NCBI RefSeq assembly: GCF_000149955.1
Contig: NC_030995.1
Coordinates: 2,125,453-2,189,452 of the forward strand
DNA: 64,000 nt
Direction of reading: 5' to 3'
DNA from: Fusarium oxysporum f. sp. lycopersici 4287
Lineage: Eukaryota > Ascomycota > Sordariomycetes > Hypocreales > Nectriaceae
Shown: piece after piece, positions 10,464 through 21,738 of the stretch
Layout: the number at the start of each line of letters is the position of its first letter
Numbering within the stretch: position 1 is the stretch's first letter
Translations under genes and position numbers: made by a program
Notes under the pieces: generated by a model
The model's input: only the letters and a program-made list of their open reading frames with translations
The model's database searches: none
Told to the model about the DNA's origin: nothing

Positions 10464-12691
10464 CTTGTGACGTTGTTTGTGAAGTTGTGGAGTAAAATAA
10501 AGATTTGACGAGGAGACATAGGAATGAAGAGCGATTAATATAGTTGTGTAGGAGAAAATGCCTCTTTACAAGATGTAGGTTTGGTGTTGAGGGTTGTCTT
10601 TAGGCGTGACTCATCGGCAAAGCAGCCAGTTCTGCCACTTCCGTTGATCAACGGAAGGCAGAAACGAACTTTGGAAAATTGAAAGAGACTCATTATGAAT
10701 ATTGACCATATTTCATTAGGTATCCCGAAACATTAAAGCTAGATGTCGCGTGCTATTAGATGAAGTTTGGATTGGGCTGGGCCTGTCTCCAATCAGTTTG
10801 ATGCCTAGCTACAACATCAAGTGAGAACATGAAGAGACATCGCAAATTAATGGTATAATAACGATTATGATTCCTGTGGGTTTATAGGAGGAGAATAATA
10901 TATAGAGATTAGCTTCAAGCTTTGGATCATTCATAGCCAAAAACCCAGTTCACCCGCTGGCAACTAGTCCAAGTGTCGCGGACGTCTCTTTGGCATCGAC
11001 CCAGTTGTCGCAGCTTTGAACAACTGCCTTTTAACGGGAAGAAACTGGCAGGGAAGATTAGATGAAAGAAAGAAACGGTTTGCGAAACGGCAACTCGATC
11101 GGCTTTATCACTTGCCCTCACGATTCGGCAGTTGTGAATTGTCCGCTCTGCTGCGTTCGCCTATCAATCTGACCGCGATATGGAGGAACAACTGCACAGT
11201 TGGGACAATTGATGCTGCTGAATATGATCCGGCAGGCCTGTAAATACAAAAATTTGGGAGATTATTACGGAAATTGTGATACGAGTGAAGAGTGTAGACA
11301 TTGTCCAGTCTCATACGGTTTCTTACACGATGGCCTAATTCAGGCCATGCGGGAGTTCAACACTCGCCTTTCGTCTTTCCTCAAGAGCGCTCTTAATCTC
11401 TCCATCGGTGCCATGTCAGAGACAAGATAAAGCGCCTACAAAAAATTGTGAAGATGGACCTATGTCTTGTATCTACACGGTTGCTCGGCCGAAACAATTC
11501 AGTTCTACGAATAGCTTGACAAACTGAGGCGACAAACCCTGATGGTAGCCACAACGTCACCATGGTTGATACGTCGTCTAATTCAGAGGTCAGGTCAGTT
11601 TGTAACGCAAGCTGGGACCCAAGTAGATTTTCTTTGCCGGTAACCTGGTTCCAGGCCCGTTGAGTGTCGATATGGCAACACTCAGTGACTCGATACGTCA
11701 ATGACAGCGCGACATTTCTCTTAAAACGGAGTTTGTAAGCACCATGCCTCCCTGGTAGTTAATGCTACGAGCTCCAGAGGCCGTGTAGTGCTTGCTGAAG
11801 GATATGAAGGCTCACTGCACGACGAGGACGTGGACCTACGTGACCCAAACAACTGGTTGCCATAATTCACTTCTGTACCCTCAGCGAATATGGGATAACT
11901 ATCACTTGAAAGAAGTTAATACGAAAGGCCGCGAATTAGTAATTTATAATGGTTTTCTGGGCCAGGGCGTATGCCCAGTCTTGCCAGACTCGACCAGTTT
12001 GGCCATGCTTCGCCCCAGAGTGGGATGAGTCTGGAAGTAACGAGTACCCGTGCTCTTTTCACTGCTACAAATGATCACTGTTACGCTCAAGGAAGCTTGC
12101 TAATTGCGAGTGAGGATCGCAGGGTGCTGGAAAAGGTCCGGTGGATGGATATTGCTGATCAGTCCGAGGAGCGAGAGTACCGATGATGAGGGAGTGCTGG
12201 AATGGCTGAGAGGACGGTATGTTGATGAAGCTACTTGGGACTTAACAGAGAGGTCTGTCACGGCCCATAGATGAGTCTTGATCATGGCGCAGATAAAGTT
12301 CGATCTGTTTCTGCTGGGTAGTTAGTATGAGTCCGTGTACTCCTATGAACGATGACTTGGGCCGTCCTTTTGCCAGGACCTTCATATCAAATCAAGATCC
12401 AATACGCAGATGAAATCACTAGACAACAACCAGCTCATAATAGAATGATGCTGTCACTCACCTGTGGATTTCAGAACTGCCAGTTATCGCCACTGCACTC
12501 AGGGCTCGCCACCCAGCCCCGTGACACATGAACTCAATCCGATATTGACTTCCACACAAGCTTCAGACACGTCACACAGCCCCCACTAGACCCAGGGGTA
12601 AGGTAGTGTTATATACTAATTCAACTCAGTATTCCATTGTCGTAGAGCAATGACGGAATGGCAATGGCCGGTGTCCAGAGCTCTACAAGGT
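10464..12691. other. Gene-poor region, no gene supported
   Basis: About 2.2 kb without a convincing gene. Short frames exist on both strands, but they lack family motifs and fungal splice structure. Base composition is ordinary, so this is not obviously RIP-mutated repeat DNA. Confidence 0.45.
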
Positions 12692-12736
12692 AGGTCACAA
12701 CAACAAGCGTTGTTGGTTCAAATCCCGACGTGACCT
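12692..12736 (+). other. 45-nt tRNA-like foldable sequence with a Pol III B-box
   Basis: Outer arms AGGTCAC and GTGACCT pair perfectly over 7 bp, like an acceptor stem. Inside, AACAAC-AAGC-GTTGTT makes a 6-bp hairpin, and GGTTCAAATCC is a textbook B-box/T-arm. The D arm is missing and the T stem pairs poorly, so this is not a standard nuclear tRNA gene. It may be a decayed tRNA or the head of a tRNA-derived SINE. Just downstream is a GTAGA/GTAGATA-rich low-complexity stretch (12737-12780). Confidence 0.35.
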
Positions 12737-13218
12737 GTAGAAGTAGATAGGTAGAGGTGACCTAGGTAGATGTAGATGTAAACGCAGTATTTGGATTACA
12801 TGTGACATTTGCCTGACATATATCTACCATATATCTTCTGCCATCTTTATAATTTTGCCATTTATTATTACTTTTCATCTTCCCATTTTTTATTTCGAAG
12901 TTACCAAGACCTCGCCAGGGAATCACTCTAGGCAATGCAATTCGCAAGATTTATATTAGACAGATGTCTTTGTTCTCTTTCTAACAATCGAAATTACTAG
13001 AGATGCTCATTTTATACCTGCGATCTTCTCAGATTCTCGGCCAACACCCATTGCCGTGACGCGAAGAGAGTAGCATCGTGAGGTATTTCTTCAAGTCTTC
13101 TTCGTCAACAACATGCTATTGTATTGTCAAGACTGGAAGCTACTCATCTATTCAGAGTTGGCACATAACCAGGCCATAGTTACCTTGCATACGTGTATAG
13201 TGTAGTGAATGCGCGTGA

Positions 13219-13446
13219 GCACTGGCTTTTGTAGCATCGGGCTCCTATGTCGCTGGTTACTGGATAAAGAATAGAGACAGCAGCATAAGCGGGTCTCTAT
13301 ATAATAAGATCCAGCAGCGGCTGTCAAAGCGACCGTACAGGGCTTTGGAAAGGTTTGAGGCTGAGGTTGAAGTGAACAAAGCTATTTTCGCCAACTCCAC
13401 TGAAGAGACGGCGGATGTCTACACATTTTTCTGGACTGCGACGTAA
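13219..13446 (+). other. Unassigned 75-codon open frame, possible exon or gene relic
   Basis: A stop-free frame without ATG runs from a TGA at 13216 to TAA at 13444-13446. Its product has a short hydrophobic start (ALAFVASGSYVAGYW) and an amphipathic, charged remainder ending DVYTFFWTAT. The frame could be a terminal exon, but no convincing upstream exon was found. It lies in the 3' flank of the aldolase gene on the other strand. A chance open frame of this length is plausible, so confidence is low. Confidence 0.2.
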
Positions 13447-13481
13447 AAAGTACATTCGATCTTTACTTCATAAATTGGTGC

Positions 13482-14504
13482 CTAATACCCCACGCGCTTC
13501 CCTAAGTCTTTTCCTTGAGCAGTGCCCATCTCAGCTCTCGTAGCTTGTTGAAGCATGGCATAATCCGTCCCAACATGAACCATATTAAATCCAGCCTCGA
13601 TATATCCCTTCGCCTGCTCCCCAGATCCCGAATAAATACCACATTTCTTCCCTGCCTTACGCGAGACTTCAAGAATGCGGTTAATGGCAGCCTTGAGTTC
13701 TGGCTTTACAACACCGTTGAGAATAGGGTATCCAATGCTATTACCTACACGATGTAAGCTCCAATGCAATCTCAGTCTTGCTACTGAGCGACTCACCAAG
13801 ATCGAAAGGCCCAATGAATAAAACGTCGATACCTTCAACGGCTGCAATTTCTTCGAGGTTGTCCAAAGCAGACTTCGTCTCGATTTGAACTAGGGTTAGC
13901 AGACTGTCGTTGGCTTGTTGTAGATACTCATCCGACGTAGGGACGGGCTTGAAGCGATCCATGGAGAATGGGCTTCCGAATCCACGGTTTCCCATGGGAG
14001 GAAACTTGGCCGCCTTTACGATATCGCGAGCTTCTTGTGCTGTTTGCAGGAGAGGAACGAGGATCTGGTGAGTGTTAGCAAGTTGCCCAGTCGAACTCGA
14101 CATGCTTAGCGGTCTCTCACTCCATGCGCACCAGCATCCAACGCCCCTAGGCAATCGTTAGTGACGCTTAAAGAAAGCTGGTTAGTAATGCCTACGCTTA
14201 ATGAGCCATGGTTCTGTACTCGGGATACGCACAATCGGCGATGCGCCGGCTGCTGCAACGGCTGGGACGCATTGGCGCATGTCTCGATCTGATCACAGTC
14301 AGCTCCAGCCGACGAATATGGATATGGCAACAAACCGTCAAGATCACCGTGCTCGCAGTCAATCAATACCCAGTCACAGCCGGGCGTCTGCGCGAGCATC
14401 CGTGAGATGTTGGTGCTGGGCATCATCTGCCAATACCCAAGGCTCGGCCCTGCACCTTTGTCAAGCGCCGCCTTGAAGAAATTGCCTGAACCCATTGTTG
14501 CCAT
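13482..14504 (-). CDS. HpcH/HpaI-family aldolase
   Basis: Five exons (14504-14336, 14288-14196, 14146-14121, 14064-13797, 13744-13482) give 272 residues; exon 3 is only 26 nt. Motifs in order: LGYWQMMPS with the acid-rich VLIDCEHGDLD, AGASPIVRIPSTEPWLIKRALDAGAHG, ILVPLLQTAQEARDIV, FPPMGNRGFG, LVQIETKSALDNLEEIAA, IDVLFIGPFDLG and the closing GTDYAMLQQATRAEM. These match class II, metal-dependent pyruvate aldolases that cleave 2-keto-3-deoxy acids or 4-hydroxy-2-oxo acids (HpaI, RhmA, GarL types). The conserved Arg (VRIP), Gln-Ile-Glu (QIET) and Asp (GPFDLG) that hold metal and pyruvate are present. The exact sugar-acid or aromatic substrate cannot be assigned. Start MATMGSG follows directly on an upstream stop-rich stretch. 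Confidence 0.88.
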
Positions 14505-16379
14505 CGCGAGATAAGGTAAGTGAGAAGTAGCCTCGTAATCTATAAAACTTGCTGTTAGGTTGAACTCGGAGTTCTGAAGATCGGTGCAGTGTTTCAGCTT
14601 CAAGGGCTTTTGAGGTGCAGATGAGGAGGGGTCGCTTCGATCTAAATAATGCCAATCCACTCATAGTTCGGCATTAGCTCATATGGTAGGCTTCGCTTTT
14701 TGACGGGTTCAAGTTATTGACTCGACGGTAGACAGTAAGGTAGCCTAGGCAAACCGAGGTTCGGGTCGGAATGGCGATGGCTCGGCTTCTGTTCCCGATA
14801 CACATTTAGATAGCCCAGGTCACCTCCCTTGATACCCAGCCTTTATAAGCAGGCGATGCACCCTCGGTTGTTTCAATTGTGTTAATTAGGGATCTCAGAA
14901 GGCCTTCAGGTTATCTGACTTGAGAAAGCGCAAGGACTTATCCGACTGTCGGTTCTGACGCTGGAGATAAACCATTCAGTCCCAGGTTAGTTTATCAGAT
15001 CAGAAAGCAATAATAGCGTGATCAAGGTGAACTCAAACGCCTTGTGACTGAACAGCTCCAGAGCCAGTGCTTGCAAGTCTGCTCAGCTGTGAGATAGTAC
15101 CATATACTGGATACCTGAGCGCCAGTTCCGAGTTGGTCGTACCTTTTCTTACTTTGTATTTTGGAAGCGATGGTATCTGGGGGAGGTAAACCTGGGTTCA
15201 TAGCAAATTAACTAACAAGAAAGTATGCACAGGTGGGTGCCAGAAACTTGAAACAAACCCTGGGAGGAATACCAGGAAACAGAGGAATTTGTCTACGTGT
15301 TGGAACGTGTATCTGCAAGGAGGACAAGATCATCCCTGGGTATTACAGAATGGACAATCGTTCTATGATTGCCGGTCGCAAGAGGAGTATGCTAATGCTG
15401 GAGGGGTAGATTTGAGTATTGAGAGTAAAGGCCCGTCATTGGAGCTAGAGTAGAGCTTAGCTCAGTATAAATCATCGAATTAAGTCACAGATTCTCCGTC
15501 TACAATACCTAAAAGCCAGAAATCTTTCACAACATTCTCCTGTCAGATCCCGATATCGTAATCTTGCATATCCTTCACCAAGACTAGTGGCATATCAGTA
15601 TCTTCCATTTCCACATCAAAGTCGCAGTTTGAAGATTGATGCGGAGCAGTAGGAGAGTTCCGGTTGAAGCACATGGTGTATGGAAATTCACATGAAGACA
15701 ATGAAAGGAAGCAACGAGAGCAAGACGAGAAGAGGCGAACGAATTAATAAAGCAGGCAATGAACCCTCGCCAGCGATTGGACAAGTGCGGGAAAGGTAAA
15801 AGGTATTGATTGAGTAGAATGACGGTCGTATTGGCACTGAACAAGAAGTTGAGTTGCGAGAGGGGTCTCAAGGTATGCACTTTCAGTATTTGAATGATCA
15901 AGCATTCGCAATCACTCCTGGTCTCAGATAAGTCTGGATACCTAGAGCAAAGGACTCAAAGGATCTGTAATAAAACAGTCTTCAGAATCCAATGAGGGAC
16001 ATGGCAATCAACAAGTCGCGTCCGTCACCCGGCTCGCACATTCAAACGTTGCATAGCCAGCCCAAGCGAGTTCCCAGATATGCAAAGGTAGGATAAAAAG
16101 AGTGGGGCTAAGCTTGTGCGTTTGGATATGTACCTACTTAGGTAGAGGGTGAGCGAGACATACGCCAATTGGATGTTTGGGCTACCTAATGTATCTGTGG
16201 TGGCCAATTTGGGAGGCCCAAAGGCGGGGAACGTCACGAGGCCGAAGAAGCGGACGATATATGATAGTTCAAAACACGTAATATGTGTCTTATATAGCAC
16301 GTTTAACCTTCATCTGATTCTTCCATCACATAGTTCAAGCGGAACTTTTAGCACGCCTTAAAAGCAACCTTTAGTAACT
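14505..16379. other. Long divergent intergenic region, no gene seen
   Basis: About 1.9 kb between the divergent aldolase and FAD oxidoreductase genes, so it probably holds both promoters. Frames are short. No repeat or RNA gene recognised. Confidence 0.45.
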
Positions 16380-17974
16380 ATGCAGAGCAGCTCTATCAAA
16401 GGGCTACGTGCAACACTCTTACGAGGTCTAGTATTGTTGGCTACCCCCGCAGTGGCAAGTTGCCCCTGCTCAACAGCACCTCAAGCATGTTCGATTCTCG
16501 CTTCGACGTTGCCAGCTGAAGCGTTCGTTGCGCCGAACTCGACGGGCTACCAGAAGGCTCAGACCAGCTACTGGAGTGAAACGGCGGGTGACCTGAGACC
16601 GGCTTGCATCACACGGCCCGGAAGCACCGAGCAGGTGGCCTCCATAGTCAAGGTACTCTCGACCTGCGGTAGTGACGTCCGATTTGCCATCAAAAGCGGG
16701 GGCCATGGATCGTGGCCGGGCTGGTCCAGCACCGAGGGTGGAGTTCTCATCTCCCTGGACTTGATTGACGGAGTTCAGAATGTGGCTGACAAGGGCTACG
16801 CTGTCGTAGGTTCTGGCGCGCGATGGGTTGATGTGTACAAGTCGCTCGAGCCTCAAGGGGTGACTGTCATTGGGGGCCGATTCGCATCAATTGGCGTCGG
16901 GGGGCTGATTGTTGGAGGAGGCATCAGCTACTTCACCGGGCTGCACGGCATGGCATGTGATAACGTGCTCAACTACGAAGTTGTTTTTGCCGACGGTACT
17001 ATCGCTAACGTCAATCGAACATCCAAACCTGACCTATTCCGTGCACTGAAGGGCGGTGGTAACCAGTTTGGCATCGTGACGCGCTTCAGCCTCAAGACAT
17101 ACAAACAAACGACACAGGTTTGGGCCGGCATCTTGACCTTCTCTATCGACAAGGCTAGCCTGGTTTTCAACGCCACGCAGGCCTTCATTGACAGATACGA
17201 CCCTCTATCGCACATGTATCTTAGCATGGAAGGGGGGTCCAACCCGCAACTGTCCTTCATCAACGCCTATGTATTTTATGATGCCTCTTCCCAACCGGCT
17301 GGCGAGGCCATCCCTTTGCGCCTCTATGCAGCCAAACTATTGCAGACACCACCTCCACACAGACTATTCCGGCCCTCATAGCGTCAAACAACAATGGGAA
17401 CACACCTCAGCAACGTTGGCTGATCGGTGGCCATACATTCCCCAACCTTGTGGCGCCGTACGGCGCTGATTTGTACTTGAAGCAGTGGCAGGCCTTTCGA
17501 GACATGGCCAACGCCACAGCAGCTGGTGATCAAGCTCTTCTCTTTTCCATGGCGTTAGTACCAGTTCCAGCACGTGCGATGCGAGCTGGTGAGAACGTCA
17601 CAGGCGTAAAGAACGTGCTTGGCCTTGAACCTGACGCTGGTGATGCGGTCTGGATTGACTACACGCTCGCCTGGCTGGAGGCCAAGGACGACGGCAAGAT
17701 GTTCGAGTTTGTAGAGCGCATAAGCAAGGCCGGGGATAAGCTGGCCACGTCCTTTGCGCCTGGCGTAGCCAGCACAAACGCAATCCAGGGCGCTGTAACA
17801 GCCAAGGAGGCAGAGTTCTACCGGACTAATCCACGGTACATGAATTATGCGCTTCTGGACCAGCCTGTCCAGTCTAGCTATGGTAAGGAAAATGAGCAGT
17901 TCTTGCAGCGGGTGCAGAAGCGATATGACCCGGATGGGCTGTGGAGAAAGAATGGCGGTTTTCTGTGGGGTTGA
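16380..17974 (+). CDS. Secreted FAD-linked oxidoreductase (berberine-bridge type), one-base frame break
   Basis: The N-terminus is a signal peptide (LLRGLVLLATPAVAS, cleavage near residue 27) followed by Cys-rich mature sequence. The FAD-binding type-4 domain covers about residues 70-240: ITRPGSTEQVASIVK, then FAIKSGGHGSWPGWSS, whose His should carry the 8-alpha-histidyl FAD, then GGLIVGGGISYFTGLHG and GGGNQFGIVTRF. The Cys that makes bicovalent flavin in true berberine bridge enzymes is replaced (FASIGVGG). The C-terminal BBE motif is NYALLDQPVQSSYGKEN...YDPDGLW. The frame shifts by one base between 17304 and 17317: upstream reads ...SSQPAGEA, downstream FAPLCSQT...IPALIASNNNG. One added base gives about 531 residues. 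No GT-AG intron explains it. Substrates in this family include sugars and secondary metabolites; which applies here is unknown. Confidence 0.88.
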
Positions 17975-18356
17975 TGAATTATCTTTCGTTGTGAGAAGGG
18001 GGGATATGCAAGCTTGCTACTATAGTCCGGCGGTGGAAACCTGTGTAGACGATTTTGTCCTTCTTACTGCGTTCTAAAGTCGCTCTTCTGTTGCACTTTC
18101 GCCTCATAAAGCCCGATATAATGTCAGTGCCCGTGACACAGATAACCCTTGCGACATGGACCGTTTCTGTAGGTACCGTTTGAAGCTTCACGCGAAACTA
18201 GACTATTACGGGATTCTCAAGCTCCTTTATAGAGGTTGCAATCACAGAACCAGGTGTTGTACCCGAAACGCTGCAGTATGAAGGTGGCTAAAGTAAAAGG
18301 TGACGTCGACAGGCTAACGAAGCAAGTAGCGGTGATGGTCTGTTTTGATACAAGTT
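17975..18356. other. Intergenic region, no gene seen
   Basis: 3' flank of the FAD oxidoreductase up to the left direct repeat of the AT-rich block. Nothing recognised. Confidence 0.4.
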
Positions 18357-18370
18357 GAAGTCATAAAACC
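18357..18370 (+). repeat. Left 14-bp direct repeat flanking the AT-rich island
   Basis: GAAGTCATAAAACC, found again identically at 19334-19347 on the same strand. It could be a target-site duplication of an inserted element. Confidence 0.5.
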
Positions 18371-19333
18371 CATTGTGTTAAATCAGAAGTGTATTTTCTA
18401 ACCTTAAGACTGACTTATAAACTCAATACCGCCACGACCTTCTGATTGCTCTAAACCATCTTCTCAGCCCCAATAGCACCGATATACGTATCATCACAAA
18501 ACCTTCACCAGTCAGGCCAAACTTTACTTATACATTAGTATTTATTAATAAATCTGAAAGCTATGCGCCTTACCTGCAGGAAATTAAATACGCCTCGTCC
18601 AAGCCGCCTTTAGTCGTCAGAGCTTTCTCCCTCTATAGCAGTTATCCCCTCAGCGAATTACTATCTATATATTAATTAGGGATATAATCTAATCCTGATT
18701 TTGCCTAATTAGCTATATAGCCTCTTCCCTCTTCTTCTCGGTTAATCTCTTTAGCTTATAGAGGACCTTATATAAGGCCTTCTTTTCTTGCTAGGCAATT
18801 TAAATAACCCCTAGAGGGAATTTATTCTACTTAGCTATATAAGTAATAATATTATAATTAAAGAGAGCTAGCTAGATAAGGAATTAACTATTAAGCTTAT
18901 TATATTCCTATATATAAATAGATTTCTATATAGCCTTATATTACTATTTGAGAGCCTTATAAGTAGATTAGCCTTAAAGAGTTATCTTATATATTATTAT
19001 AACCTAAGGTATAACTATAAATCTATAAGTATAGTTATAAAGGTTTACTTAGTTTAGGTAATTTTAATAGAAAAATACCCTTATTAATATAAGAGCTATT
19101 ATCTTAAAGATCTAGGGTTTTTATAGTATTAAGCTAACCTATCTTAGCCGAGGGATTAGAGCATCTTATATACCTTTAAGGCCAGTCAAAGAGTTATAAT
19201 CTAGGTTTTCCTTATATTAGCTTTACGCTGTAGCAATTATTTAGGCATTTTAGTATAATATCTAAGTTAAGCCAGATGTGTTATTTGCAGTTGAGACTTA
19301 TGGCTGAGAGCTTAATTCAGCACAGAGAACTTA
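18371..19333. repeat. AT-rich, RIP-like repeat relic
   Basis: Roughly 18530-19290 is visibly different from the rest of the window: dense TA steps (TATATA, CTATATA, TTATATAAGG), tandem CTAGCTAGATAAGG-like strings, few CA/TG steps and no open frame. This is the composition left by repeat-induced point mutation (C to T in repeats), a fungal genome-defence process. No transposase, reverse transcriptase or terminal repeat survives that I can read, so the element class is unknown. The outer ~100 bases on each side are less affected. Confidence 0.65.
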
Positions 19334-19347
19334 GAAGTCATAAAACC
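19334..19347 (+). repeat. Right 14-bp direct repeat flanking the AT-rich island
   Basis: Identical to the copy at 18357-18370. The spacing of 977 bases brackets the AT-rich block. Confidence 0.5.
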
Positions 19348-19666
19348 TGTGACGATGTGTGAATAGGTTCGAAAGCGGTATCACAGGACTGCCTCAAGAC
19401 ATTCGTCGACTGAATTAACTCCAACCGCCTTGAACTCTTCACATCAACGGTATGTTCAGAAACTTCGAATTCCAGTACTCAAACATCGCTCTTATCATAT
19501 TCTCCTTCTGTCTCCCTCTTCACATCAGCTAACTATGTCTGCTAGCAACTTAGCATACATGCTGACTCTACTCTAACCCCGAACGCCTCCATAATCACGA
19601 CGGGAATTCGCCCATCGTTGTACAGAGTTCAATCCTTTGATGATACCGCGAGGTAACAACACTTTG

Positions 19667-20290
19667 TCAAGTGACAATACTAGCAATCTCAGCAATAACA
19701 TCCTCCAACCCATCATCATCGTCCTCATTATCATTGCCATCACTGTCATTATCCTCGTCCTCGTCTTCATCCCCATCCACAACCCTCATCATGACTACCT
19801 CTCCACTTGACACATGCTTACAATGTCTCTTGGCCTTCTTCCAGCACTTTTCACAAAGTGTTTTGTCCCAGCATTTCGTGCAACGAAATATCATTTGGCC
19901 TTTCTTGAAATCCTTCCAGCATGCCGAGCATCCACTCAATACTGAGGTCTTGTACTTTGGGAGTGCTATACCGGCGACGAGAGTGACTTGGGTTGATGTT
20001 GGTGGGCTCGGGCAGGTTGTACAGAAGAAGGCGTTTGAAAAACGATGGGCCGACTCTGATGGGATAAGACCAATTCCACAGGCCGTGCAGCGTGTTGCGG
20101 TTACAAGCTCGACTCTTGTATTCCCTTGTTGAATTGGAGTCTGGGGCTGTGTTTGTTGCCTAGGACGAGGGTTAGATCCATACGGTGGCTGATGCTGTAG
20201 TGTCAAAGCATTAGCCGGAATAGTAGCGTACATAGAATAGTGATGCTGGTCCTGTTGGGATGCGGGAATGCGACGGGGATGGTAAGACAT
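19667..20290 (-). CDS. Hypothetical protein with ZZ-like zinc finger and acidic tail
   Basis: One exon of 207 residues. Residues 1-60 are low-complexity, rich in Pro, Gln and His. Residues ~65-95 hold two CxxC pairs (RCTACG and FFCTTC). Residues ~115-155 hold CSAC, CTKC, CEKC and then H-x-C-x-x-H spacing (CTKCWDKTLCEKCWKKAKRHCKH). The C-x2-C-x5-C-x2-C-x6-H series resembles a ZZ-type zinc finger, usually a protein-protein contact module. A run of Asp/Glu/Asn (about residues 170-195) is followed by a conserved-looking DVIAEIASIV end. I do not recognise an orthologue. It may be a scaffold or adaptor, but no function is claimed. The adjacent ZIP gene is on the same strand, about 1.4 kb away. Confidence 0.72.
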   Translation of the reverse strand: MSYHPRRIPASQQDQHHYSMYATIPANALTLQHQPPYGSNPRPRQQTQPQTPIQQGNTRVELVTATRCTACGIGLIPSESAHRFSNAFFCTTCPSPPTSTQVTLVAGIALPKYKTSVLSGCSACWKDFKKGQMIFRCTKCWDKTLCEKCWKKAKRHCKHVSSGEVVMMRVVDGDEDEDEDNDSDGNDNEDDDDGLEDVIAEIASIVT

Positions 20291-21738
20291 GGCTCCGGAT
20301 ACAACAGGTGCTCGAGAGATCGATCATGACTTAGAAACAGAAACAGTCGGGAAACACCACGATACTTTATACGTTAAATCTCCAAGAGGCCCTTATTGGA
20401 AGTATTGGGACGTTGCCGAATCGGGAAAACCGGTGAGGTTTGATTGGAGCGAGGCGGAACTGATCGAAAACGTTGAGACGCTCGAACCAATCAGAGTTTG
20501 AAAGTCAGTCAATGAGGCTGGAAATATTCCGCCCTGATTCTCGCGCATCGGATCATATTGGCGTTGATGATTTCTTTTTGAAGAGGCTTGACTGGATGAA
20601 CCGTAACGTGCCCGCTCAACTCGCAACGTTAAGCTTTCATCAACCTAGATGGAGCCTAATCTATTCAGCTCTTAATATACGGGCTCATTAGTAGCGTCTC
20701 TTTCCGCCGAATCCTCTATTGTCAACTCTTTCAGCGTCATTCTTCCCGCCTAACGAACTCTAGAATCATGTTGCTCTACATCAAGTCTTCTTTCTTTACT
20801 TACTTGACCTTTAAAGTCGCTAAATAATGTATAATGGCCGCTTTTGACCCAAATGGCCTTTAAAGATCCGAGTAGGAATAATTCTTCCAACATGATGATG
20901 CTTTGGAACCTAAAAGTCTGCAAACCGGACTGACGTAAATGCCTGGCGTCTTCAACCAGGATATGTGGAAATCATCAATCAGAGAAGATGCACCGTCGGA
21001 TTCTTAACCATTATATTAACAGCAACGCAAGAGGCTCACGTAAATGTCGACTTCAAGACGCTTGCGAATCTTTGGAGCCTTCGAATTGCTGAGCCTGCCT
21101 ATCACCCATGAGCCTGACATGGAGCTCGTCGACAGGGATGGAGGGCAGTTCAATTCGTAGAGCTGTCGCAACGCGATGAAGGACCAACACATTTTTGACA
21201 AGTAGATGAGCCAATCGTATCATTTAGCTATAAATAAATAGAGTTAGTAATAGAGTTATAATAGCAAGGGCTTATCAAGCATTTACAAGCAGCCAAGACC
21301 GTATCCTGGAACTTGATGATGAAACCGGCCAAGACGTTTCCTATTGGCTGAGCAAGTTATTGTCAATGCACTCAGCAACAGAAGATCAATACGTAACTCA
21401 AAACATCAACAAGCGGAACTTCAGTATCCGGAGTGAGATAATGTTCTATTCTTTCTATCGTAGCAGCAGTACTTTCGTCAAAATTCCCAGTTGTATCATC
21501 ATCATTATGTACCGCTCGCATTTGTTGATCCATGCACATCAATATATTCGTAAATTTTAAAACCATCCCAATGTTCGTTCCGTAATGAATGAAAGTCCGA
21601 CGAACACCATCACCCCCCTCCTCGCCAGTATAGTACAAGTAAAAAAGAGCCGTAATGAGGATAACATAGAAAATATCCTGAGTCGCGTCTTTTCCGTCGC
21701 GTGGTTTCATGTCTATTGTTTTCAAACACTTGTGAAGT
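20291..21738. other. Intergenic region, no gene supported
   Basis: Upstream DNA of the ZZ-like gene and 3' flank of the ZIP gene. A short TA-rich patch around 21225-21265 resembles the RIP-like island. Small plus-strand frames begin at 20289 but lack support. Confidence 0.45.

Noticed and set aside
12692..12736. Call as a genuine nuclear tRNA gene
   Set aside because: No D arm, poor T-stem pairing and only 45 nt. Kept only as a tRNA-like foldable sequence.
18371..19333. Mobile element with identifiable transposase
   Set aside because: No frame or motif survives in the AT-rich block, so the element class cannot be stated.
20289..20691. Two plus-strand frames of ~70 codons upstream of the ZZ-like gene
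   Set aside because: They lie in the divergent promoter, start two bases inside the opposite coding region and show no splice structure or recognisable motif.
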